DNA of 7,585 nt, from NCBI GenBank assembly GCA_946570335.1, contig CAMNYG010000051.1, forward strand, positions 1 to 7,585, given 5' to 3'. The DNA comes from an uncultured Dietzia sp. (GTDB lineage Bacteria; Actinomycetota; Actinomycetes; Mycobacteriales; Mycobacteriaceae). Positions 1 through 6,106 of this stretch are shown here, piece after piece. The stretch's first letter is position 1; each line of letters opens with the position of its first letter. Position numbers and translations under genes: made by a program. Under the pieces are notes generated by a model. It did not search any database and was not told the origin of the DNA. It worked only from the letters and a program-made list of their open reading frames with translations.

Positions 1-1
1 G

Positions 2-142
2 GCACGGCTGCCGGGCGTGCGAGCGGTGGAGGCTCTGCCCGCGGACGCGGGGTGGGGGCGGGTCGCCGTCCGCCCTCTCCAGCCGCAGTTCTCGGGGACG
101 GCCTCGCCCCTACCCGACACCGCGCCGATACCCACGAGCTAG
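2..142 (+). CDS. C-terminal end of an unidentified protein (5' end outside window)
   Basis: An open frame enters at the left edge and runs 46 codons to a TAG at 140-142. Third codon positions are overwhelmingly G or C, as in the certain genes further on, which is the main reason for calling it coding. The visible peptide starts ARLPGVRAVEALPADAGWGR, continues with a short VAVRPL stretch, and ends in a Pro/Ser/Thr-rich tail (…PIPTS) that looks like a disordered C-terminus. I see no catalytic motif, membrane segment or domain signature and do not recognise the family. A 5-bp GC stem (143-147 with 153-157) follows the stop at once. The frame could be open by chance in such G+C-rich DNA, so this is a moderate call; sequence left of the window would settle it. 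Confidence 0.5.
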   Translation, partial: ARLPGVRAVEALPADAGWGRVAVRPLQPQFSGTASPLPDTAPIPTS

Positions 143-157
143 GGGCCCGGGCGGCCC
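143..157 (+). terminator. Weak GC hairpin just after the upstream stop codon
   Basis: GGGCC at 143-147 can pair with GGCCC at 153-157 around a five-base loop. It starts one base after the TAG at 140-142. The stem is only five pairs and no T-run follows, so it may be a weak actinobacterial-type terminator or simply chance pairing in GC-rich DNA. Confidence 0.2.
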
Positions 158-194
158 ACGGGGGTGGCTCACGGGGGTGACTCACGGGGGCGGT
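156..194. repeat. Three tandem 13-base units upstream of rarD
   Basis: Units at 156-168, 169-181 and 182-194 share the core CACGGGGG (158-164, 171-177 and 184-190 fall in register with a 13-base period). Units one and two continue as GGGGGTG; unit three has C for T. The array ends about 19 bases before the -10 candidate at 213-218, so it covers the place where a -35 box or an operator would lie. A 13-base period is a little over one helical turn, so successive units are rotated only slightly around the helix. Function is unknown; it may be a regulator-binding array or a simple duplication. Confidence 0.6.
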
Positions 195-212
195 CTGCCA
201 CCGGTCCGGGAC

Positions 213-218
213 TAGGGT
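213..218 (+). promoter_or_regulatory. Candidate -10 box (TAGGGT) for rarD
   Basis: TAGGGT fits the TAnnnT consensus of actinobacterial housekeeping promoters. Seven bases further on, at 225, a G begins a GTG codon, the usual geometry of a leaderless transcript in this group. No good -35 box is visible 16-18 bases upstream, where the 13-base repeats end. The assignment rests on the hexamer and its spacing only. Confidence 0.45.
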
Positions 219-224
219 TGCGGC

Positions 225-245
225 GTGAACGGTGGACGCGGGTGA
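225..245 (+). other. Possible six-codon leaderless mini-ORF overlapping the rarD start
   Basis: GTG at 225 opens a frame of six codons (peptide MNGGRG) closed by TGA at 243-245. That stop overlaps a GTG at 242-244, which is in frame with rarD, giving the four-base GTGA arrangement common in translationally coupled genes. The GTG at 225 lies seven bases after the TAGGGT box, so it could be the very 5' end of the mRNA. GGTGGA at 231-236, inside the mini-ORF, could serve as a Shine-Dalgarno element for the GTG at 242. So short a frame has no statistical weight of its own; the case is positional. Confidence 0.3.
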
Positions 246-1192
246 GCGGCAGGAGCGAGGACGCGGGCGACGCATCGGTGGTCGTCGACAAGACGGTCGC
301 CGGTGGTATGACCGCCGGGATCGCCGCCTACACACTGTGGGGCTTCTTCCCCGCGTTCTTCCCGCTGCTCGAACCGGCCGGTGCGCTGGAGATCCTCGGC
401 AACCGCATCGTGTGGTCGTTGGTGGTCATGGCGATCGTGCTCACGCTGACGCGGCGCTGGCGCGAACTGCTGGCCGTGGATCGTGCCTCGTGGGGGTGGA
501 TCTTCGGCGCCGCCGTGTTCGTCTCCGCCAACTGGGGCTTCTACGTGTACACGGTCAACTCCGGGCGGGTCACCGAAGCCGCACTCGGATACACGATCAA
601 CCCCCTGGTCAGCGTGCTGCTCGGAGTCGTCATATTCCGGGAGCGGCTCACCCGGCCCCAGTGGTTCGCGGTGGCCCTCGCCGTCGTCGCGGTCGGTGTC
701 CTCACCGTCGGCTACGGTCACTTCCCCTACCTGTCGGTGATTCTCGCGGTGAGCTTCGGCCTCTACGGGGTCTTCAAGAAGAAGCTGCGCGTGGACCCGG
801 TGATCGGCATGACCGGCGAGGTGGCGGTGATCGCACCGTTCGCGTTGATCCTGCTGGTGTGGCTCGGCGCGACCGGGGCCGGCACGTTCACCGGGCACGG
901 CGCCGGACACACGATGCTGCTCGTCTCGTCCGGCCTGGTCACGGTTGTGCCGCTGCTGTTGTTCGCGGTGGCGGCGCAGCGGATCCCGCTCGCCACCGTC
1001 GGCATGCTCCAGTACATCGTCCCGGTCCTGCAGATGGCGTGGGGACTGGTCGTCGTGGGGGAACGTCTCGACGCCGTCCAGTGGCTCGGTTTCGCGCTCA
1101 TCTGGGGCGCGGTCATCGCGTTCACACTGGCAGGCAGGTCGCCACGCAGGGCGCATGTCGGTAAGTCGAAGGCTGTCGTGGATCCGACCTAG
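242..1192 (+). CDS. rarD: RarD-type EamA/DMT superfamily transporter
   Basis: Hydrophobic membrane protein of about 316 residues with roughly ten predicted membrane helices, made of two EamA-type halves. The first helix reads [15 protein letters not shown], close to E. coli RarD (LALAAYFIWGIAPAYF). Other family marks are the [10 protein letters not shown] segment, the GYTINP motif (residues 116-121) followed by LVSVLLG and FRERL, the YGVFKKK loop, and the second-half TVVPLLLF and LQYIVP segments. E. coli RarD is often labelled a chloramphenicol-sensitivity protein, but its substrate is not established, so a drug-export role should not be assumed. The start is uncertain. GTG 242 has a GGTGGA element five bases upstream and a GTGA overlap with the mini-ORF; GTG 278 (304 aa) best matches E. 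coli length; ATG 308 (294 aa) begins exactly at helix one. It ends 34 bases before dnaE in a short basic tail. Confidence 0.92.
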   Translation: MSGRSEDAGDASVVVDKTVAGGMTAGIAAYTLWGFFPAFFPLLEPAGALEILGNRIVWSLVVMAIVLTLTRRWRELLAVDRASWGWIFGAAVFVSANWGFYVYTVNSGRVTEAALGYTINPLVSVLLGVVIFRERLTRPQWFAVALAVVAVGVLTVGYGHFPYLSVILAVSFGLYGVFKKKLRVDPVIGMTGEVAVIAPFALILLVWLGATGAGTFTGHGAGHTMLLVSSGLVTVVPLLLFAVAAQRIPLATVGMLQYIVPVLQMAWGLVVVGERLDAVQWLGFALIWGAVIAFTLAGRSPRRAHVGKSKAVVDPT

Positions 1193-1195
1193 ACT
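1166..1195 (+). promoter_or_regulatory. Candidate dnaE promoter at the end of rarD
   Basis: TAGACT at 1190-1195 matches TAnnnT, and its first three bases are the rarD stop codon. TCGAAG at 1166-1171, 18 bases upstream, is a partial match to TTGACA. Transcription would start near 1202-1204, giving a leader of about 24 bases that carries the strong ribosome binding site. This would let dnaE be transcribed independently of rarD. It is inferred from sequence alone. Confidence 0.4.
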
Positions 1196-1212
1196 GGGGG
1201 CCCACAAGTCCG

Positions 1213-1218
1213 AGGAGG
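1213..1218 (+). promoter_or_regulatory. Strong ribosome binding site fixing the dnaE start
   Basis: AGGAGG, within GAGGAGGAA, lies eight bases before GTG 1227. It is the best Shine-Dalgarno match in the window. It selects 1227 over the long in-frame extension that is open back into rarD, and over the out-of-frame ATG at 1220. Confidence 0.85.
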
Positions 1219-1226
1219 AATGCTGC

Positions 1227-4200
1227 GTGGGCGGATCCCAGTTCGTGCATCTGCACAATCACACCGAGTTCTCGATGCTCGACGGGATGGCTCAGATCGA
1301 TCCCCTGTTCAAGGAGGCGTCCCGGCTCGGGATGCCCGCGGTGGGGATGACGGACCACGGCAACATGTACGGGTCGTCGGACTTCTACAAGCAGGCCCTC
1401 AAGTCCGGGATCAAGCCGATCATCGGTATCGAGGCCTATGTCGCCCCCGAGTCGCGGTTCAACAAGAAGCGTGTCCTGTGGGGCGAGGCGCACCAGAAGG
1501 GCGACGATGTCGCGGGCTCGGGCGCGTACACGCACATGACGATGGTGGCCGAGAACGCCACCGGACTGCGCAATCTGTTCCTGCTGTCCTCTCTCGCCTC
1601 GTACGAGGGCCAGCTCGGTAAGTGGGCCCGCATGGACGCGGAGATCCTGGCCGAGCACTCGGAGGGGATCATCGCCACTTCCGGCTGCCCTTCCGGGGAG
1701 ATCCAGACACGGTTGCGGCTCGGGCACATCAAGGAGGCCTACGAGGCCGCCGAGAAGTGGCAGTCCATTTTCGGCAAGGACAATTTCTTCCTCGAGCTGA
1801 TGGACCACGGGATCGACATCGAGCGGCGGGTCCGCGAGGACCTGATCAAGCTCGGCAAGGACCTGGGCATGCCGCCGCTGGTCACCAACGACTGCCACTA
1901 CGTCACCCGCGACCAGGCGCACGCCCACGAGGCCATGCTCTGCGTGCAGACCGGAAAGACGCTGGCCGACGAGAACCGTTTCAAGTTCGACGGCGACGGC
2001 TACTTCCTCAAGTCCGCCGAGGAGATGCGCGCCATGTGGGACCCGGAGGTCCCCGATGGCTGCGACAACACGCTGTGGGTCGCCGAGCGCGTCCAGTCCT
2101 ACGAGGACATCTGGACCCCCAGGGACCGGATGCCCAAGTTCCCCGTGCCCGAGGGGGAAACGGAGGACACCTGGCTGGCCCGCGAGGTCCACAAGGGGCT
2201 GCAGTGGCGCTTCCCGGACGGTGTCCCACAGGAGTACATCGAACGCGCGGAATACGAGCTCGAGGTCATCAAGGGCAAGGGCTACCCCGGCTACTTCCTC
2301 GTGGTCGGTGACCTGATCGAGCACGCCCGCTCGATCGGGATCAAGGTCGGCCCCGGCCGAGGTTCAGCGGCCGGGGCGCTGGTCGCCTACGCGCTCAAGA
2401 TCACCAATATCGATCCCATCGAACACGGTCTGCTGTTCGAGAGATTCCTCAATCCGGAGCGGCCGTCCGCGCCGGATATCGATATCGACTTCGATGACCG
2501 CCGCCGCGGCGAGATGATCCGCTACGCCTCCGACAAGTGGGGGGCGGACAAGATCGCCCAGGTCATCACCTTCGGAACGATCAAGACCAAGGCCGCTATC
2601 AAGGACGCCGCGCGCGTCAACTTCGGCCAACCCGGGTATGCGATCGCGGACCGCATCACCAAGGCGTTGCCGCCGCCGATCATGGCCAAGGACATCCCGC
2701 TGTCCGGTATCACCGACTCGTCCCACGAGCGGTATGGCGAGGCTGCCGAGGTCCGTCAGCTCATCGAGACCGACCCGGACGTCAAGCGGATCTACGAGAC
2801 CGCCCGCGGCTTCGAGGGCATGGTCCGCCAGGCCGGCGTGCACGCCTGTGCCGTGATCATGTCCTCCGAGCCACTGCTCGACGTGATCCCCATGTGGAAG
2901 CGCGCGCAGGACGGGGCCCTCATCACCGGGTGGGACTACCCCTCCTGTGAGGACATCGGCCTGCTCAAGATGGACTTCCTGGGCCTGCGCAACCTCACAG
3001 TGATCGGTGACTGCCTGGAGAACATCAAGCTCAACCGGGGCGAGGAGATCGACCTCGACACGCTGAGCACGGACGATCAGGCCACCTACGACCTGCTCGC
3101 CCGCGGCGACACCCTGGGCGTGTTCCAGCTCGACTCCGGGGGCATGCGTGAGCTGCTCAAGCGGATGAAGCCCACCGGCTTCAATGACATCGTAGCGGCC
3201 CTCGCCCTGTACCGCCCCGGCCCGATGGGCATGGGGACGCACTGGAACTACGCGGACCGTAAGAACGGCAAGCAGGAACTGGTGCCCATCCACCCCGAGC
3301 TCGAGGAGCCCCTCAAGGAGATCCTCGGCGAGACCCACGGCCTGATCGTGTACCAGGAGCAGATCATGGCCATCTCCCGCGAGCTCGCCGGATACACGGC
3401 CGGTGAGGCGGACGGCTTCCGCAAGGCCATGGGCAAGAAGAAGGCCGAGGTGCTGGCCGCCGAGTACGAGAAGTTCTCCGGGGGCATGTTCGAGCGGGGC
3501 TTCTCCAAGGAGGCGGTGGATGCACTGTGGGGCACCATCGAGCCGTTCGCGTCGTATGCGTTCAACAAGTCGCACGCCGCGGGCTACGGGCTGGTCTCGT
3601 TCTGGACCGGCTACCTCAAGGCCAACTACCCGGCCGAGTACATGGCCGCTCTGCTCACCTCGGTGGGAGACGACAAGGACAAGGCCGCGCTGTACCTGTC
3701 CAACTGTCGCCAGATGGGCATCCGCGTCCTGCCGCCGTCGGTCAACGAGTCGCTCACCAACTTCGCCTCCGTCGGCGAGGACATCCGCTTCGGGTTGGGG
3801 GCCGTCCGCAACGTCGGCGCCCATGTGGTGGAGTCGGTGGTCAACGCCCGGGAGGAGAAGGGCGCGTTCACCGACTTCTCCGACTACCTGACCAAGATCG
3901 ACCAGACCGCCTGCACCAAGAAGGTCACCGAGTCGCTCATCAAGGCCGGTGCGTTCGATTCCCTCGGGCATCCCCGCAAGGGTCTGTTCCTCGTCCATGC
4001 GGACGCGGTCGAATCGGTGATGTCCACCAAGAAGGCCGAGGCCGTGGGCCAGTTCGACCTCTTCGGTGGAGGAGACGAGGCCGCGGGGGACAGCGGGTTC
4101 GGCGACGTGTTCGCCGTGCGCGTCCCGGACGAGGAGTGGGACACCAAGCAGAAGCTCGCTCTGGAACGTGAGATGCTCGGCCTGTACGTCTCCGGCCACC

Positions 4201-4775
4201 CGCTCGACGGTCTCGAGGCGGCGCTCGAGGCCAAGACGGACACCTCCATCGCCACCATCCACGGCGGCGAACTGCCGCACGGCACCCCGGTGACGATCGG
4301 CGGGATCATCTCCGGCGTCGACCGGCGCGTCAACAAGAACGGCGAGCCGTGGGCGATCGTCACCATCGAGGATTTCAACGGCAGCGTCGAGGTGCTGTTC
4401 TTCCCCAAGACGTACAGGATCGCGGCCCTGGATATCGCCGAGGACGCCGTGGTGCTGGTCAAGGCACGGATCAACATCCGTGAAGACCGCGTGTCCGTGT
4501 TCGGCGACACCCTCGAGGTTCCGGACCTGGTGGTGGGCGGGAACGGGGCACCACTCGCGCTCACCCTGCCCACGCGGATCTGCACCATCGAGACCGTCAC
4601 CGCGCTGAAGCAGGTCCTCAGCCGGCACCCCGGACCGTCGGACGTTCACCTCCGGCTGGTCAGCGGTGATTCGTCGACGGTCCTGCGGCTCGACGACCAC
4701 CTGAGGGTCGAGACCTCCTCCTCACTGATGGGCGATCTCAAGGCCCTTCTGGGGCCGGGGTGCCTCACCGGCTGA
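1227..4775 (+). CDS. dnaE: DNA polymerase III alpha subunit (DnaE1)
   Basis: Catalytic subunit of the replicative polymerase (EC 2.7.7.7), 1182 aa; M. tuberculosis DnaE1 is about 1184 aa and aligns nearly throughout. Domains: N-terminal PHP (about residues 5-285); C-family polymerase core with GPGRGSAAG (375-383), catalytic PDIDID (416-421) and the third aspartate in MDFLGLR (D583), plus YRPGPMGM (662-669), YQEQIM (709-714) and [10 protein letters not shown] (779-788); helix-hairpin-helix region (about 830-920, GLGAVRNVG at 856-864); clamp-binding QFDLF (942-946); OB fold (about 1020-1095); and a C-terminal tail ending GPGCLTG. All nine PHP metal ligands expected from M. tuberculosis are present (H10, H12, D19, H44, E69, H103, C154, D222, H224), so the built-in 3'-5' proofreading exonuclease should be active. 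No intein or frameshift is seen. The start is set by the AGGAGG at 1213. ilvA follows after 56 bases. Confidence 0.98.
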   Translation: MGGSQFVHLHNHTEFSMLDGMAQIDPLFKEASRLGMPAVGMTDHGNMYGSSDFYKQALKSGIKPIIGIEAYVAPESRFNKKRVLWGEAHQKGDDVAGSGAYTHMTMVAENATGLRNLFLLSSLASYEGQLGKWARMDAEILAEHSEGIIATSGCPSGEIQTRLRLGHIKEAYEAAEKWQSIFGKDNFFLELMDHGIDIERRVREDLIKLGKDLGMPPLVTNDCHYVTRDQAHAHEAMLCVQTGKTLADENRFKFDGDGYFLKSAEEMRAMWDPEVPDGCDNTLWVAERVQSYEDIWTPRDRMPKFPVPEGETEDTWLAREVHKGLQWRFPDGVPQEYIERAEYELEVIKGKGYPGYFLVVGDLIEHARSIGIKVGPGRGSAAGALVAYALKITNIDPIEHGLLFERFLNPERPSAPDIDIDFDDRRRGEMIRYASDKWGADKIAQVITFGTIKTKAAIKDAARVNFGQPGYAIADRITKALPPPIMAKDIPLSGITDSSHERYGEAAEVRQLIETDPDVKRIYETARGFEGMVRQAGVHACAVIMSSEPLLDVIPMWKRAQDGALITGWDYPSCEDIGLLKMDFLGLRNLTVIGDCLENIKLNRGEEIDLDTLSTDDQATYDLLARGDTLGVFQLDSGGMRELLKRMKPTGFNDIVAALALYRPGPMGMGTHWNYADRKNGKQELVPIHPELEEPLKEILGETHGLIVYQEQIMAISRELAGYTAGEADGFRKAMGKKKAEVLAAEYEKFSGGMFERGFSKEAVDALWGTIEPFASYAFNKSHAAGYGLVSFWTGYLKANYPAEYMAALLTSVGDDKDKAALYLSNCRQMGIRVLPPSVNESLTNFASVGEDIRFGLGAVRNVGAHVVESVVNAREEKGAFTDFSDYLTKIDQTACTKKVTESLIKAGAFDSLGHPRKGLFLVHADAVESVMSTKKAEAVGQFDLFGGGDEAAGDSGFGDVFAVRVPDEEWDTKQKLALEREMLGLYVSGHPLDGLEAALEAKTDTSIATIHGGELPHGTPVTIGGIISGVDRRVNKNGEPWAIVTIEDFNGSVEVLFFPKTYRIAALDIAEDAVVLVKARINIREDRVSVFGDTLEVPDLVVGGNGAPLALTLPTRICTIETVTALKQVLSRHPGPSDVHLRLVSGDSSTVLRLDDHLRVETSSSLMGDLKALLGPGCLTG

Positions 4776-4800
4776 ACATGAACTACTGACCGGTTGGCGA

Positions 4801-4844
4801 CGGTGGCGGTCACGGTGGAACACTGGTACCCGTGACCGCCACCG
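4801..4844 (+). promoter_or_regulatory. Perfect 15-base inverted repeat across the ilvA start codon
   Basis: CGGTGGCGGTCACGG at 4801-4815 is the exact reverse complement of CCGTGACCGCCACCG at 4830-4844, with 14 bases between. After one mismatch (4800/4845), pairing resumes partly outward. The ilvA GTG (4832-4834) and codons 2-4 lie wholly in the right arm; the GGTGGAA Shine-Dalgarno-like stretch (4814-4820) straddles the left-arm end and the loop. In a dnaE read-through mRNA this would form a very stable hairpin holding the ilvA start codon. Alternatives are an intrinsic terminator for dnaE lacking a U-tract, or a palindromic operator. If ilvA really starts at GTG 4865, the repeat would be intergenic and the terminator reading would gain weight. 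Confidence 0.8.
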
Positions 4845-6106
4845 ACTCCGCCATCGACCAGGTCGTGACCATCGACGACATCGACGCCGCCGCCCGCCGG
4901 ATCGGGGAGGTCATCAACTCGACCAATCTGGACGTGAGCGAACGGCTCAGCGAGCAGACCGGCGCCCGCATCCTGCTCAAGCGGGAGGACCAGCAGGATG
5001 TCCGCTCGTACAAGATCCGCGGCGCCTACAACCTCATGGCGCAGCTGACCGGGGACGAGCGCAGCGCCGGGGTGGTGACCGCCAGTGCCGGGAACCACGC
5101 GCAGGGCGTGGCCTTCGCGTGCCGGGTGCTCGGGATCAACGGCCGCATCTATGTTCCCAACAACACGCCCAAGCAGAAGCGCGACAGGATTCTGGCGCAC
5201 GGGCGCAACTGGGTCGAACTCGTGGTGACAGGCGTGAATTTCGACGCCGCGCAGACCGCGGCCCGCGCGGATGCCGCCCGGACCGGCGCGACCATGGTCC
5301 CGCCGTTCGACCACCCCGACACCATGGCGGGACAGGGCACGATCGCCGCCGAGATCCTCGCGCAGCTCGACGAGACCCCTGATGCGGTCGTGGTCCCGGT
5401 CGGCGGCGGGGGGCTGCTCGGCGGGATCGCCACCTACCTCGCCGAGTACGCACCCGACTGCAAAGTCATCGCCGTGGAGCCGGCCGGCGCGGCCTCCCTG
5501 ACCAGAGCCCTCGAGGCGGGTGAGCCGGTCACTCTCGAGGAGGTCGACACCTTCGTCGACGGTGCGTCCGTGGCGCGGCTCGGAGATTTCCCGTTCGGTG
5601 TGATCTCGTCCATGACTGAGCGGATCCAGGTCCTCACCGTCGACGAGGGCGCGGTCTGCACGGCCATGCTGGAGCTGTACCAGAACGAGGGGATCATCAG
5701 TGAGCCCGCCGGGGCCCTGGCCGTGACCGCGCTGGAGCAGCTCGACATCGACGAGGGCGCGACCGTCGTGTGCATCGTCTCCGGCGGCAACAACGACGTT
5801 TCGCGTTACAGCGAGATCATCGAGCGCTCGCTGGTCCACCAGGGGCTCAAGCACTACTTCCTCGTGAAATTCCCACAGGAGCCCGGCCAGCTGCGTCGCT
5901 TCCTGGACGAGGTCCTGGGCCCGGAGGACGACATCACGCAATTCGAGTACCTCAAGCGCAACAACCGCGAATTCGGCGCGGCTCTGGTCGGCATCGAGCT
6001 GGGCTCACCCACGGGACTGCATTCACTGCTGGAGCGGATGGACGCGTCCCGAATCGACTGCGAACGCCTGGAGCCCGGCACCGCCGCGTACGAGTACCTC
6101 ACCTAG
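4832..6106 (+). CDS. ilvA: Threonine ammonia-lyase (threonine dehydratase), biosynthetic
   Basis: PLP enzyme (EC 4.3.1.19) converting L-threonine to 2-oxobutanoate and ammonia, the first committed step of isoleucine synthesis; cytoplasmic. The 424 aa compare with about 429-436 in M. tuberculosis and C. glutamicum. Visible fold-type II motifs: K61 in RSYKIRGAYN (Schiff-base lysine), SAGNHAQG (85-92), the glycine-rich phosphate loop GGGGLLGG (191-198), EPAGA (from E291) and SGGNND (317-322). From about residue 340 (HYFLVKFPQEPGQLRRFL) to the C-terminus there is one short ACT-like regulatory domain, ending YEYLT as in Corynebacterium; isoleucine feedback is expected from the family. GTG 4832 is preferred because it gives near-family length; GTG 4865 (413 aa) is possible. 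No strong ribosome site or clear -10 box precedes it, and the start lies inside the inverted repeat. Its stop shares bases with treZ. Confidence 0.97.
   Translation: MTATDSAIDQVVTIDDIDAAARRIGEVINSTNLDVSERLSEQTGARILLKREDQQDVRSYKIRGAYNLMAQLTGDERSAGVVTASAGNHAQGVAFACRVLGINGRIYVPNNTPKQKRDRILAHGRNWVELVVTGVNFDAAQTAARADAARTGATMVPPFDHPDTMAGQGTIAAEILAQLDETPDAVVVPVGGGGLLGGIATYLAEYAPDCKVIAVEPAGAASLTRALEAGEPVTLEEVDTFVDGASVARLGDFPFGVISSMTERIQVLTVDEGAVCTAMLELYQNEGIISEPAGALAVTALEQLDIDEGATVVCIVSGGNNDVSRYSEIIERSLVHQGLKHYFLVKFPQEPGQLRRFLDEVLGPEDDITQFEYLKRNNREFGAALVGIELGSPTGLHSLLERMDASRIDCERLEPGTAAYEYLT
6103..6106. other. CTAG shared by the stop codons of ilvA and treZ
   Basis: The palindrome CTAG provides TAG on the plus strand (6104-6106, ilvA) and TAG on the minus strand (6105-6103, treZ). 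The two convergent coding regions overlap by four bases, with no intergenic space at all. Confidence 0.95.

Noticed and set aside
945..1226. An in-frame N-terminal extension of dnaE back into rarD
   Set aside because: The extension is Ser/Arg-rich junk within rarD, whereas GTG 1227 has an AGGAGG eight bases upstream and gives the family's length and N-terminus.
212..1258. A 348-codon minus-strand open frame opposite rarD
   Set aside because: The translation is Arg/Asp/His/Gln-rich without domains; rarD on the plus strand has clear family motifs and membrane helices.
2475..2489. Palindromic GATATCGATATCGAC repeat in dnaE
   Set aside because: It encodes the DIDID catalytic aspartate motif; the palindrome follows from alternating Asp and Ile codons.
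2364..4700. A 778-codon open frame on the minus strand opposite dnaE
   Set aside because: It is the antisense shadow of a highly biased, G+C-rich gene. The translation is rich in Gly, Val, Leu, Asp, Arg and His with no recognisable fold, while the plus strand encodes an unmistakable full-length DnaE.
4754..4772. Short GCCGG/CCGGC pairing at the end of dnaE
   Set aside because: Only five pairs around a nine-base loop, in codons for GPGCLTG that are conserved for protein reasons; chance pairing is enough to explain it.
1227..4775. Possible intein in dnaE
   Set aside because: The reading frame matches intein-free DnaE1 end to end in length and motif order; no intein splicing blocks or insert are seen.
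4646..5941. A 431-codon minus-strand open frame opposite ilvA
   Set aside because: Same bias effect; the plus strand carries a complete threonine ammonia-lyase.
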